Of a DNA stretch of 64,000 bases, positions 9,472 through 18,360 are shown in pieces (the first letter of the stretch is position 1; the number at the start of each line of letters is the position of its first letter). The stretch is from contig NZ_JAFKCZ010000001.1 in the NCBI RefSeq assembly GCF_017255185.1, forward strand, positions 62,001 to 126,000, given 5' to 3'. The notes beneath the pieces are model-generated. The model did no database searches and was not told the origin of the DNA. It was given only the letters and a program-made list of their open reading frames with translations. The DNA is from Parahaliea mediterranea (GTDB taxonomy: Bacteria; Pseudomonadota; Gammaproteobacteria; Pseudomonadales; Halieaceae). A program made the translations under genes and the position numbers.

Positions 9472-10883
9472 ACTGGCCGGGACGCGAACGCTTCCCCGAT
9501 ATCAGCCTGTGGATGGAGGCCCTGCCTCGCGCCGCGCCCCGCGCGCCCCTGCCCGGTGACCGCCGCTACGATGTGGCCATCGTCGGCGGCGGCTACACCG
9601 GCTTGTGGACAGCGTATTACCTGAAAACCCTGCAGCCCGACCTCGCCCTGTGCGTACTCGAGGCTCGGGTTTGCGGATTTGGCGCCTCCGGCCGCAACGG
9701 CGGCTGGCTGATGGCGGCCCTCGAGGGCGAGCGGGCCCTGCTGGGGGGTATCGATGGCGAGCGCCGGCGTCAGGCCAGGGAGGCGATCCTCGGTATTCTC
9801 CCGGAGGTCGCGCGAGTGCTCGATCGCGAGGGCCTGGAGTGCGATTTTCACCGCGGCGGCGGCCTGTTCGCCGCGGCCCGCTACCCGGAGCAGCTGGCCG
9901 CCCAGCGGGCGGAGCTGGCCGCGCGCCAGGTGTTGGGCTACGGCGAGGCGGACTACCGCTGGCTGGACGCGGACGCGCTGGCGGCAAGATTGCGTATCCG
10001 GCGGCCCCTGGGCGCGGTCTACACCCCGCACATCGCCCGTATTCAGCCGGCGCGGCTGGCTCGGGGGCTCGCCGACTGCGTGACGCGGCTGGGGGTGGAC
10101 GTGTACGAGCAAACCCGTGTCACCGCCTGCGAGCCAGGGGCGCTGGTCACCGACCAAGGGCGGGTCGTCGCGCCGGTGCGGCTGATGGCGGTGGAGGGTT
10201 TCAGCGAGGGGCTGGCCGCCCAGCGCCGGCACGTACTGCCGGTGCAGAGCCGGGTGCTGGCCACCGAGCCGCTGGACGAGGCCCGCTGGCGCGAAATCGG
10301 CCTGGCGCGGCGGGAAGTGTTCTCCGACGCCAGCCCGTTGATCACCTACGCCCAGCGCAGCGCCGATGACCGCCTGGTGTTCGGCTCCCGCGGTAGCTAC
10401 CGCTTCGGCGGTCGTTCGCGCAGCGACTTCCGCGGCGACGGCGCGGCCTTCGCCGCTATCCGCCGGCTGATGCTGGCCTGCCTGCCGCAACTGGCCGACG
10501 TCGATGTCACCCACTGCTGGGGCGGCACCCTGGGGATACCGCGTGGGGGCTGCCCGCACGCGGTGTATGATCCGGCGAGCGGATTCGGTACCGCCGGGGG
10601 CTACCTCGGCGAGGGCGTGGGCGCTTCCAACCTGATGGCCCGCACCCTGGCGGACCTGGTGTTGGAGCGCGACTCCGCGCTGGCGGCCACGCCCTGGGCC
10701 CATCGCGGCCTGCCGCGGCAGGTGCTGCGCCGCTGGGAGCCGGAGCCCCTGCGCTGGCTGGCCTACAAGGCCACCGACTGGGCGCTGGGGCTGGAGGAGG
10801 CCGCTTGCGCCCGCGCCGGGCCGCGCTGGCAGCGCCGGCTACTGGGGCGCGCGTCCGGCCTGCTGGCCGCCCTGCGCGGCTGA
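9468..10883 (+). CDS. FAD-dependent oxidoreductase (DAO family)
   Basis: 471 residues. N-terminal dinucleotide-binding motif VAIVGGGYTGLWTAYYL (about 36-52), then GASGRNGGW, which is characteristic of OrdL / gamma-glutamylputrescine oxidase-like flavoenzymes. Near the C-terminus the motif GGYLGEGVGASN matches the FAD-contacting segment of the family. Predicted to oxidise a secondary or primary amine, possibly an amino acid or polyamine derivative; substrate unknown. Translated from a GTG overlapping the MFS stop. It is an insertion relative to the usual MFS-ssb adjacency in pseudomonads. Confidence 0.85.
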   Translation: MNWPGRERFPDISLWMEALPRAAPRAPLPGDRRYDVAIVGGGYTGLWTAYYLKTLQPDLALCVLEARVCGFGASGRNGGWLMAALEGERALLGGIDGERRRQAREAILGILPEVARVLDREGLECDFHRGGGLFAAARYPEQLAAQRAELAARQVLGYGEADYRWLDADALAARLRIRRPLGAVYTPHIARIQPARLARGLADCVTRLGVDVYEQTRVTACEPGALVTDQGRVVAPVRLMAVEGFSEGLAAQRRHVLPVQSRVLATEPLDEARWREIGLARREVFSDASPLITYAQRSADDRLVFGSRGSYRFGGRSRSDFRGDGAAFAAIRRLMLACLPQLADVDVTHCWGGTLGIPRGGCPHAVYDPASGFGTAGGYLGEGVGASNLMARTLADLVLERDSALAATPWAHRGLPRQVLRRWEPEPLRWLAYKATDWALGLEEAACARAGPRWQRRLLGRASGLLAALRG

Positions 10884-10947
10884 GGACGACGGCCGTATCG
10901 GGCCGACTTTGGCCCGCAATGCTGTCGCATTTGCAGGGCTGGATTGA

Positions 10948-10953
10948 TATAGT
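10948..10953 (+). promoter_or_regulatory. Candidate -10 box for ssb
   Basis: TATAGT about 48 bases before the ssb ATG. No convincing -35 hexamer was found at the usual spacing, and no LexA palindrome. Confidence 0.35.
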
Positions 10954-11000
10954 CTCCCGCTCGATTCCCTTCTCGCACAGTCCACGACAGAGGAACAATT

Positions 11001-11513
11001 ATGGCTTCACGCGGCGTGAATAAAGTCATCCTGGTGGGTAACCTCGGCGCTGATCCCGAGACCCGCTACATGCCCTCCGGCGGCGCGGTGACCAATATCA
11101 ACGTCGCCACCAGCGAGCAGTGGAAGGACAAGCAGACCGGCCAGCCCCAGGAGCGCACCGAATGGCACCGGGTGGTGTTCTTCAACCGCCTGGCGGAGAT
11201 CGCCGGCGAGTACCTGCGCAAGGGCTCCAAGGTCTACGTCGAGGGCTCGCTGCGCACCCGCAAGTGGCAGGGCCAGGACGGACAGGACCGCTATACCACA
11301 GAGATCGTGGCCAACGAGATGCAGATGCTCGACAGCCGCGGTGCCGGCCAGGGCCAGGGCGGCTACGCCCCGCCGCCGCCCCAGTCCCAGGGCGACTACG
11401 GGCAGGCGCCCGCGCCCGCTCCAGCGCCGCAGAAAGCCCCCTCCGGTGGCGGTGGCCAGAGCAGCCCGCCCGCCTCGGACTTTCCCGATTTCGACGACGA
11501 TATTCCCTTCTAG
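11001..11513 (+). CDS. ssb: Single-stranded DNA-binding protein
   Basis: 170 residues. OB-fold domain at about 1-108 ([41 protein letters not shown]). A disordered Gly/Gln/Pro-rich linker follows, then the conserved acidic tip DFDDDIPF that recruits replication and repair partners. AGAGGAA lies before the ATG. It keeps the ssb-near-uvrA neighbourhood common in gammaproteobacteria. Confidence 0.99.
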   Translation: MASRGVNKVILVGNLGADPETRYMPSGGAVTNINVATSEQWKDKQTGQPQERTEWHRVVFFNRLAEIAGEYLRKGSKVYVEGSLRTRKWQGQDGQDRYTTEIVANEMQMLDSRGAGQGQGGYAPPPPQSQGDYGQAPAPAPAPQKAPSGGGGQSSPPASDFPDFDDDIPF

Positions 11514-11645
11514 CGCCAACTTCCGCCGGGCCCCGATGGCGAGGGCCCGCGGCGGGCCAGTCAAGCCCCCTTATCGACCGCCCCGGCCCCGCCGCTTAGT
11601 GGGGTGCCCGCTCCGGGCCCCTGTCCGCGGTCGCGGGTTCAGCAC

Positions 11646-12284
11646 TCAGGCCGACTCCAGAACGCCCGCCTCTCGCACCTGCTGGAAGAGTTCGACATCC
11701 CGGGCCAGGGATTGCTCAAGCGCGTTTCTGATGTCGGGGCTCAACTCCATGGCCAGGCTCGGCGCCTTGTTCTTGTGAGGCACCTGGATGGATTTGCCGA
11801 TTCGCTCGCTGAGAAATTCGGCGACCAGGTCGAGGCGGTCCATGCTGTACACCCGGTCCACGCCAATCTCGCCGTTATCCAGTAGCAGGAACTCACTCTG
11901 GGTGGGCAGGTTGGCGAAGGTTGGGCGTTCGCCCTCGCTCATGAAGGCCGTGGCAAATTCGTCAAAGCTCATGTTGCCCGTGTAGTTGTGGGCAAATGGG
12001 TGGTTCGGGTCCCGCAGGTCCTTGCGCTGCCGGTAGCGGTACCAGCTGAATAGCCAGTCGACCGGGTCGCGCATCAGGCAGAACGTGGTGATCCTCAGGT
12101 GCCGCTGTACTTTCCGGGTATAGCCCATGACGAAGGTCTGGAAGTCCTGGGCGTTGATGTGTTTGAAGCGGTCGTTCCCCGAGAAATTGATATTGCAGTG
12201 CTCGGCTATGGCGCTTTCGATGGAGGAGGAAGCGCATTTCGGCATACACAGAAAGGCGAAGCGATGGGCGGTGGACATTTGCAT
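11646..12284 (-). CDS. Sulfotransferase family protein
   Basis: 212 residues. The PAPS-binding loop MPKCASSS lies at residues 14-21 and the 3'-phosphate motif MRDPVDWLFSWY at 71-82, as in family 2 sulfotransferases acting on carbohydrates. No signal peptide, so cytoplasmic. Only one base separates it from the 2OG oxygenase stop (TAG-T-ATG), and GAGGAG inside the upstream gene's end serves as its ribosome site, so the two are co-transcribed. Acceptor unknown; a surface polysaccharide or lipid is plausible given the nucleotide-sugar genes at 18.4-22 kb. Confidence 0.85.
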   Translation of the reverse strand: MQMSTAHRFAFLCMPKCASSSIESAIAEHCNINFSGNDRFKHINAQDFQTFVMGYTRKVQRHLRITTFCLMRDPVDWLFSWYRYRQRKDLRDPNHPFAHNYTGNMSFDEFATAFMSEGERPTFANLPTQSEFLLLDNGEIGVDRVYSMDRLDLVAEFLSERIGKSIQVPHKNKAPSLAMELSPDIRNALEQSLARDVELFQQVREAGVLESA

Positions 12285-12285
12285 A

Positions 12286-13329
12286 CTAGTTGGAGCTCCT
12301 CAGTTTGCGGGCGATTGCCTTGAGTTTGCCCGACAAACCCCCACTGGCATGCCGCTCGGCCCGGGCGAGACTGATGCCATCCAGCACTTTCGCGGCCCCG
12401 GCGGCGTCGTTCCGTTCCAGGCATTCCCTGGCCTCGGCCACCTTGTCCATCAGCCAGGCCGCCTTTTGCTGTTGCTTCTCTGCCCGGCCGGAGTGCTTTA
12501 ACACTTCATTCTGGTAAAAGTTGATCCAGTTGTCGCGCTTGGCAATGCACCCCCGTAGCTCTCTCTCGTGTTCGGGCGCCAGGGTCAATCCCGCGCGGAA
12601 TTTTTCCGGCAGGGGGGGTTGTACATAAAAGGTCGCGTGACGCGGTGCCTGCTCGCTTGCGGGCCGGCTGCGAGAGAACAGGTAAATGGAGATCGATTTT
12701 CGGCTGGTGCCCAATGCCGGTGGAATCTGGATTGGGTCATAGCCGTGCCAGGAGCGCTCAGAGGTTTCCATGATAATGCAGCGATTGAACAGCGGCGCAT
12801 TGCTCACGGTCTGGTTTTGCGACCAGTCGCGCGGATTGGAGTGCAGCTCCAGGTTGCCGCCCCAGGCGCTGTCCCACTCCTTGTTCAGGTAGAACAGCAC
12901 GTTCAGGCGCCGGTGCAGGGGCGGGTTTTCACCGAAGTAGTTGTAATCGATGTGGGGCGCGAGGGTGGCTCCGCTGCGGCTTTCGTGGGTGCCGCCGGTT
13001 TCGTCGGGCAGGGAGATAAGGTCGTCGATGCCGGTGATTTTCTCGATGGCACCGATAAAGTCCCGGGACACGAGAAAGTCGCAAAACTGGTTGTAAAAGG
13101 GGCTGATGGCGCGCATCTTCTTGTTGACCGCCTTGGGGCCGACCTTGCCCATATCGCCCCGGGCCAGTTCTTCATCGAAGGGCGGGAATTCCGACAACAG
13201 GCGTTCGGCGGCATCCTCGCTGAAAAAATCGTCGATAACCACGTGCGGAAAGGGCCGCGCCTCGCGGTAATGTGTGGCCCAGGTGCCGAGCCCGTCTGTA
13301 ACCTGTTGCGAAAACATGAAATATCCCAT
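12286..13329 (-). CDS. 2OG-Fe(II) oxygenase with helical C-terminal extension
   Basis: 347 residues. Iron ligands H126-x-D128 (PHIDYNYF) and H195 (SWHGYD), with Arg210 (SRKSISIYLFSR) for 2-oxoglutarate, so the active site is complete. The N-terminal segment FPHVVIDDFFSEDAAERLL is typical of the prolyl-4-hydroxylase-like group. Residues from about 235 to 347 form a charged, helix-rich tail of unknown role. GGAG lies 6 bases before the ATG at 13329. Operonic with the sulfotransferase, suggesting hydroxylation and sulfation of the same product. Confidence 0.85.
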   Translation of the reverse strand: MGYFMFSQQVTDGLGTWATHYREARPFPHVVIDDFFSEDAAERLLSEFPPFDEELARGDMGKVGPKAVNKKMRAISPFYNQFCDFLVSRDFIGAIEKITGIDDLISLPDETGGTHESRSGATLAPHIDYNYFGENPPLHRRLNVLFYLNKEWDSAWGGNLELHSNPRDWSQNQTVSNAPLFNRCIIMETSERSWHGYDPIQIPPALGTSRKSISIYLFSRSRPASEQAPRHATFYVQPPLPEKFRAGLTLAPEHERELRGCIAKRDNWINFYQNEVLKHSGRAEKQQQKAAWLMDKVAEARECLERNDAAGAAKVLDGISLARAERHASGGLSGKLKAIARKLRSSN

Positions 13330-13540
13330 TCAATTCTCCGCCCGGCCACTATCGCGTCGCGGTGACCTGCCCCTCGAGGAGGGGGCGGAACTTAACATGA
13401 AAATGGACATTGTATAGAATCTGTCGGCAGTGGGCGAAAAAATGCCCGCGGTCTCTTGCGCTCGCCTGGCGAGTACCCACCCATCACAGCGGGATTCAAT
13501 TTTGCAAACAGCCTCCCGATGGCTCAACGGATAGATTCTG

Positions 13541-14413
13541 GTGCGCGTATTACTCATAGGGGCGGATACATCCCTGGGGCTGGCCCTGGAAAGCCACTTG
13601 CAGCGCTGGGGGCGCCACGAGCTGGAGACGGTGAGTTTTTCCGCCAGTCGCTGGAAGAGCGAGCGCCACGCCAAGAAAGCCGTGCGTCGCGCCCGCCCGG
13701 ACATCATTGTCGACGCCCGCATCCAGGGCGCCGTGGACAGCGGCGAGCAGCTGTTCGACCTGGATGTCGACCGCTGCCTGTGGCTGGCCAAGGTCTGCCA
13801 GCGCAGCGAGGCCGCCTACCTGTTGCTCTCTAGCGCGCGCGTCTTCGCCGGTGACCAGGAGCGGCCCTACAACGAGCAGGACGAGCCGGACAGCGAGGAG
13901 ACCGTGGGCGGGATGCTGCGGCGCAGCGAGGAGCTGGTGCGCGAGCGTTGCGAGAACCATGTCATTCTGCGCCTGGGGCCGGTGTTCGCGCACCGCGGCC
14001 GCAATATTCTCACCCACATGCTGGATCAGCTGATGCAGGGCGGGGAGCTCGGTCTCGACACCGGCTTGCGGGGCTGCCCGGTGGCCGCCCCCGATGCCGC
14101 GCGCGTGGTGTCGGGCATGCTCGACCAGCTGGGTGCCGGCGCCGAAGCGCGGGGGAATTTTCACTACTGCAGCGCGGACGCCACCAATTGCTACGAGTTT
14201 GCCGAGGTGTTGCTGGCCTCGGCCTCCCAGTTCCAGGAGTTCGGCCCGGGGGCCGTGGCGCTGCGGGAGCGGGAGGCCGGTCACAAGCTCAGCCGCCGGC
14301 TTGACTGCAATCGCCTGCGCAATACTTTTGCCATCAAGCAGGTGCCGTGGCGCGGCTATGTCGCGGATACGGTAAAGTTGTATTTCGAGCAGTTACAGAA
14401 TTCGGAGCACTAG
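13541..14413 (+). CDS. RmlD-like sugar-nucleotide reductase homologue, probably non-catalytic
   Basis: 290 residues, GTG start. The fold follows dTDP-4-dehydrorhamnose reductase: RVLLIGADTSLG at the N-terminus, SSARVFAGDQERPYNEQDEPD in place of the family's STDYVFDG..PY.E.D, and LRLGPVFA. The central Gly of the nucleotide-binding GxxGxxG is Thr10, and the catalytic YxxxK is missing: there is no Tyr or Lys between residues 112 and 170. It ends two bases before the moaB ATG, so they are probably co-transcribed. Likely a regulatory or binding subunit, in the manner of the MAT2B protein; inference. Confidence 0.75.
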   Translation: MRVLLIGADTSLGLALESHLQRWGRHELETVSFSASRWKSERHAKKAVRRARPDIIVDARIQGAVDSGEQLFDLDVDRCLWLAKVCQRSEAAYLLLSSARVFAGDQERPYNEQDEPDSEETVGGMLRRSEELVRERCENHVILRLGPVFAHRGRNILTHMLDQLMQGGELGLDTGLRGCPVAAPDAARVVSGMLDQLGAGAEARGNFHYCSADATNCYEFAEVLLASASQFQEFGPGAVALREREAGHKLSRRLDCNRLRNTFAIKQVPWRGYVADTVKLYFEQLQNSEH

Positions 14414-14415
14414 CC

Positions 14416-14943
14416 ATGTCACAGCACGCGGATGCGGCCGCCTCCCTGGGGGTGGCGGTCCTCACCGTTTCCGATACGCGCACCCAGGGCAACGACACCT
14501 CGGGGCAGTTCCTGGCCGAGGCCTTGGTCGAGAGCGGCCATCGCGCCCTGGACCGGGTGATCGTCCGGGACGATATTTACCAGATTCGGGCGGTGCTGTC
14601 GGCCTGGATTGCCGACAGTGATATCAATGCCGTGCTGGTGACGGGGGGGACCGGCTTTTCCGGCCGCGACTCCACCCCCGAGGCGGTTGCGCCCCTGTTC
14701 GACAAGGCCATCGACGGCTTTGGCGAGGTGTTCCGCGCGCTGTCCTACGATGAAATCGGCTCCTCCACTATCCAGTCGCGGGCGCTGGCGGGCTTTGCCA
14801 ACAATACCGTTATCTTCTGCATGCCCGGTTCCACCGGCGCCTGCCGTACCGCCTGGAACGGCCTGATCCGCGAGCAGCTCGACGGCGCCCACAAACCCTG
14901 CAATTTTGTCGGTGTGCTCAAGGTGAGCGCGGGGGCTTCGTGA
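14416..14943 (+). CDS. moaB: Molybdenum cofactor biosynthesis protein MoaB
   Basis: 175 residues, a MoaB/Mog-type molybdopterin adenylyltransferase fold. Motifs: TVSDTRTQGNDTSG, the substrate loop TGGTGFSGRDSTPEA, and PGSTGACRTAW. Activates molybdopterin for metal insertion together with MoeA, encoded next. Start at ATG 14416, two bases after the RmlD-like stop. The end overlaps the GTG of moeA by four bases. Confidence 0.93.
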   Translation: MSQHADAAASLGVAVLTVSDTRTQGNDTSGQFLAEALVESGHRALDRVIVRDDIYQIRAVLSAWIADSDINAVLVTGGTGFSGRDSTPEAVAPLFDKAIDGFGEVFRALSYDEIGSSTIQSRALAGFANNTVIFCMPGSTGACRTAWNGLIREQLDGAHKPCNFVGVLKVSAGAS

Positions 14944-16145
14944 GCCCGCTGTTGCCGGTGACGGAAGCGCTGGCGGCCATGCTGGGGCACGCTCCCGCCG
15001 CCCCCGCCGTCCGGGGCGTGGCCCTCGGCGAGGCCCTGGGCGCTATCCTGGCGGAGGATGTGGTCGCCACCATCGACGTGCCGGCACAGGACAATAGCGC
15101 GATGGACGGTTACGCCCTGCGCGCCGCCGATGCGAGCCGGCCGCTGTCTGTGTCCCAGCGCATCCCGGCCGGCACGGCGCCGGAGCCCCTCGCGCCCGGT
15201 ACCGCGGCGCGGATATTTACCGGCGCGCCGATTCCAGCGGGGGCCGATACGGTGGTGATGCAGGAGGACTGCCGGGAGGAGGGGGGCCAGCTGGTCATTG
15301 AGGCGACCCCCGCGCCCGGCGACCATATCCGGCCCCGCGGCCAGGACCTCGCCGCGGGCTCCACGGTGCTGCGCGCGGGACGTCGGCTCAAGCCCCAGGA
15401 TCTGGGCCTACTCGCCTCGGTAGGGGCCGCTTCTGTCGCCATCTATCGTCCGCTGAAGGTGGCTGTGGTCTCCACCGGCGACGAGTTGGTTGAGCCTGAA
15501 GACGGCGCCGCCCTGCGCCCCGGCCAGCTGTTCAACTCCAACCGCTATATGCTGGCGGCCCTGCTCGAGGGGCTGGGCATGCAGGTGATCGACGGCGGTA
15601 TCCTGCCCGACGATGGCCCCGCCACTGGCGCGGCCTTCGAGCGCCTGGCGGGGGAGGCGGACTGTATTATTTCCTCGGGCGGTGTGTCGGTGGGCGAGGA
15701 GGACCATGTCCGCGCCCAGGTGGAGCGCCTGGGCGAACTGACCCTGTGGCGCCTGGCGATCAAGCCGGGCAAGCCCCTGGCCTTCGGCCATGTGCGCGGC
15801 ACGCCGTTTATCGGCCTGCCGGGTAATCCCACCTCGAGTTTCGTGACGTTTTGCCTGCTGGCCCGGCCTTTCCTGCTGAAGTCCCAGGGGGCGAGCGATT
15901 GGGAGCCACTTGCAATCCCGGTGCGGGCGGGCTTCAGTGTCGCGCGGCCGGGTACGCGGCAGGACTACTTGCGGGTGAGCCTGGAACGGCAGGGCGATTC
16001 CCTGGTGGCGCGGCGTTTTGCCAACCAGAGTTCCGGGGTGTTGAGCTCGGTGTGTTTCAGCGATGCGCTGGCGGTGGTGCCGGTGGGGGCTACCGTGTGT
16101 GAGGGTGACCTGGTGGAGGTTCTGCTTCTGGACTCGTTGGCATAG
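14940..16145 (+). CDS. moeA: Molybdopterin molybdenumtransferase MoeA
   Basis: 401 residues, about the usual length. Inserts molybdate into adenylated molybdopterin. Motifs: AQDNSAMDGYALR near the N-terminus, FTGAPIPAGADTVVMQED, STGDEL, SSGGVSVGEEDHV, and GLPGNPTSSFVTF. GTG start within the moaB stop (GTGA). Downstream come two REP-like elements and then the convergent fabB. Confidence 0.96.
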   Translation: MSPLLPVTEALAAMLGHAPAAPAVRGVALGEALGAILAEDVVATIDVPAQDNSAMDGYALRAADASRPLSVSQRIPAGTAPEPLAPGTAARIFTGAPIPAGADTVVMQEDCREEGGQLVIEATPAPGDHIRPRGQDLAAGSTVLRAGRRLKPQDLGLLASVGAASVAIYRPLKVAVVSTGDELVEPEDGAALRPGQLFNSNRYMLAALLEGLGMQVIDGGILPDDGPATGAAFERLAGEADCIISSGGVSVGEEDHVRAQVERLGELTLWRLAIKPGKPLAFGHVRGTPFIGLPGNPTSSFVTFCLLARPFLLKSQGASDWEPLAIPVRAGFSVARPGTRQDYLRVSLERQGDSLVARRFANQSSGVLSSVCFSDALAVVPVGATVCEGDLVEVLLLDSLA

Positions 16146-16156
16146 AGCCGGGGGCC

Positions 16157-16180
16157 GGTCGAATGAATTCGACCCTACAC
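16157..16180 (-). repeat. REP-like element (GGTCG/CGACC stem)
   Basis: Reading on the minus strand: GTGTAGGG then the palindrome TCGAATTCATTCGA with CC. The same family as at 7893-8128, but the outer stem base pair is changed on both sides (GGCC to GGTC/GACC), i.e. a compensated change. Confidence 0.8.
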
Positions 16181-16197
16181 GGGATAGCGTCTTTCCC

Positions 16198-16244
16198 CCT
16201 GTAGGGCGGACAGCGGGCCCCTCTTTTCGGGTCATTCATTCCGC
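16198..16244 (+). repeat. Long-form REP-like element
   Basis: Starts CCTGTAGGGCGGA, continues through GGGCCCCTCTTTTCGGG and ends TCATTCATTCCGC. An inverted near-copy lies at 59158-59203. This is a second class of the family in which a GGGCCCC..CGGG module is inserted between head and palindrome half. Confidence 0.7.
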
Positions 16245-16327
16245 TGGCGCAGGGGGCGAATGCGTTCTACCCCCGCAGGTTCACAGGCCGTCGCGGCCCC
16301 GGGATTGTTGCCCCGGAGGGCTCTTGG

Positions 16328-17554
16328 TCAATCCGCGTATTTCTGGAACACCAGCGACGCATTGGTGCCGCCAAAGCCGAAGCTGTTGGACATCACCCGC
16401 TGCAGGTCCACATTGTCGTGGCGCGTCACGGCGATGGGCAGGCCCTCGGCTTCCGGGTCCAGGTTCTCGATATTGGCCGAGGCGGCGATAAACCCGGCCT
16501 GCTGCATCAGCAGCGAATAGATCGCCTCCTGCACGCCCGCCGCGCCCAGCGAGTGGCCCGACAGCGACTTGGTCGAGCCGATCACCGGAATGTGGTCGCG
16601 GTCCTCGTAGGCCGTGCGCACCGCCTTCAGTTCCTGGATGTCGCCAGCCGGGGTCGAGGTGCCGTGGGCGTTGATATAGTCCACCGCGCCGTCCACCGTC
16701 GCCAGCGCCTGGCGCATGCAGCGGATCGCGCCCTCGCCCGAGGGGGCCACCATGTCATAGCCGTCGGAGGTCGCGCCGTAGCCCACCAGCTCCGCGTAGA
16801 TCTTCGCGCCGCGGGCTTTCGCGTGTTCCAGCTCCTCCAGTACCAGCATGCCGCCGCCGCCGGCGATCACGAAACCGTCGCGGTTGGCGTCGTAGGCGCG
16901 CGAGGCGCGCTCCGGCGTGTCGTTGTACTTGGTGGAGAGGGCGCCCATGGCGTCGAACAGGCTGCTCAGGGTCCAGTGCAGTTCCTCGCCGCCGCCGGCG
17001 AACACCACGTCCTGCTTGCCCATCTGGATCTGCTCCATCGCGTTGCCGATGCAGTGGGCGCTGGTGGAACAGGCGGAGGAGATGGAGTAATTGACGCCCT
17101 TGATCTTGAAGGGCGTGGCCAGGCAGGCCGACACCGTGGAGCCCATGGTCTGGGTCACGCGGTAGGGGCCCACGCGGCGCAGGCCGCGTTCGCGCAGGAT
17201 GTCCGCCGCTTCGGTCTGGCTGGCGGAAGAGGCGCCGCCGGAGCCGGCGATGATGCCGGTGCGCTCGTTGGAGATGTCGCTTTCGGCCAGGCCCGAATCG
17301 GCGATCGCCTGTTGCATGGAGATATAGGCGAAAGCCGCGGCGTCGGCCATGAAGCGCAGTTGCTTGCGGTCGATGTGCTCGCTGACATCGATGTTCGGCG
17401 CTCCGGCTATGTGGGAGCGCATGCCCATGTCGATCTGCTCCTGGCGCAGGCCGATGCCGGAACGGCCCTCGTACAGTGCTTCGGTGACTGACTTCGCATC
17501 GTTGCCCAGGCAGGAAACGATACCCAGGCCGGTGACTACTACTCGTCTGGTCAT
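16328..17554 (-). CDS. fabB: Beta-ketoacyl-ACP synthase I (FabB)
   Basis: 408 residues. Condensing enzyme needed for unsaturated fatty-acid elongation. The Cys-His-His triad is visible: [10 protein letters not shown] (Cys), [11 protein letters not shown] (His) and [14 protein letters not shown] (His), with [13 protein letters not shown] near the C-terminus. It follows fabA by four bases, forming the classical fabA-fabB operon, which supports FabB rather than FabF. Confidence 0.97.
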   Translation of the reverse strand: MTRRVVVTGLGIVSCLGNDAKSVTEALYEGRSGIGLRQEQIDMGMRSHIAGAPNIDVSEHIDRKQLRFMADAAAFAYISMQQAIADSGLAESDISNERTGIIAGSGGASSASQTEAADILRERGLRRVGPYRVTQTMGSTVSACLATPFKIKGVNYSISSACSTSAHCIGNAMEQIQMGKQDVVFAGGGEELHWTLSSLFDAMGALSTKYNDTPERASRAYDANRDGFVIAGGGGMLVLEELEHAKARGAKIYAELVGYGATSDGYDMVAPSGEGAIRCMRQALATVDGAVDYINAHGTSTPAGDIQELKAVRTAYEDRDHIPVIGSTKSLSGHSLGAAGVQEAIYSLLMQQAGFIAASANIENLDPEAEGLPIAVTRHDNVDLQRVMSNSFGFGGTNASLVFQKYAD

Positions 17555-17558
17555 ATGC

Positions 17559-18074
17559 CTAAAAAGACTCCGTGGAACTGAACAGGCCTACCCGCAGGTC
17601 GGCGGCGGTGTAGATTTCGCGACCGTCGACGGACACTGTGCCATCGGCAATGCCCATGATCAGCTTGCGCTCGATCACCCGTTTCATGTGAATGTTATAG
17701 ACCACCTTGTGCGCGCTGGGCAGGATCTGGCCGGTGAATTTCACCTCGCCGGAGCCCAGGGCGCGGCCGCGGCCGGGGTTGCCGCGCCAGCCCAGGAAAA
17801 AGCCCACCAGCTGCCACATGGCGTCCAGGCCCAGGCAGCCGGGCATTACCGGGTCGCCGGGGAAGTGGCATTCGAAGAACCAGAGGTCGGGGTGGATGTC
17901 CAGCTCGGCGACGATCTCGCCCTTGCCGTATTTTCCGCCTTCCGAGCTGATGTGGCTGATGCGATCGAGCATCAGCATCTTGTCCGTTGGCAATTGCGCG
18001 TTGCCGGGGCCGAAGAGTTCTCCCAGGCCGCAGGCGACCAGTTCCTCTTTGGCGTATGCGTGTTTTCCGGTCAT
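17559..18074 (-). CDS. fabA: 3-hydroxydecanoyl-ACP dehydratase/isomerase (FabA)
   Basis: 171 residues, the standard FabA length. Catalyses dehydration and trans-2/cis-3 isomerisation, the branch point to unsaturated fatty acids. Catalytic His lies in [13 protein letters not shown] and Asp in LGLDAMWQL. The chosen start is ATG 18074 (MTGKHAYAK); the frame stays open upstream but without homology. First gene of the fabAB operon. Confidence 0.97.
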   Translation of the reverse strand: MTGKHAYAKEELVACGLGELFGPGNAQLPTDKMLMLDRISHISSEGGKYGKGEIVAELDIHPDLWFFECHFPGDPVMPGCLGLDAMWQLVGFFLGWRGNPGRGRALGSGEVKFTGQILPSAHKVVYNIHMKRVIERKLIMGIADGTVSVDGREIYTAADLRVGLFSSTESF

Positions 18075-18360
18075 AGGGTTTCCGATCGTGCCCTGGATTG
18101 GGGTTGGGCGCCCCGGTTTGGGGCAGGGTAGCCGGCGGCGCCGGGTTATTGCGATGCCCATTCTAATGCCTGAGCCACACAAGTCCAGCGTGGGCGGTGG
18201 GGGCGTCGGTGGCCCTGGCGTGGGGCGATCGGCTACACTGTCCAGCCGTTGGCCCGAATCGGCGCAATCCTTGCAAGGCTCCCGGTCGGGAGTGCCGCAA
18301 AGGGGTGTCGTGGTGTTGCGAGGACGGCCGGGGAATGTATCCACCTGACAAAGGCAAACT

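Noticed and set aside
13490-13545. tRNA-like segment before the RmlD-like gene
   Set aside because: A few bases resemble a tRNA D-arm (GGCTCAACGG), but no T-arm or acceptor stem can be built.
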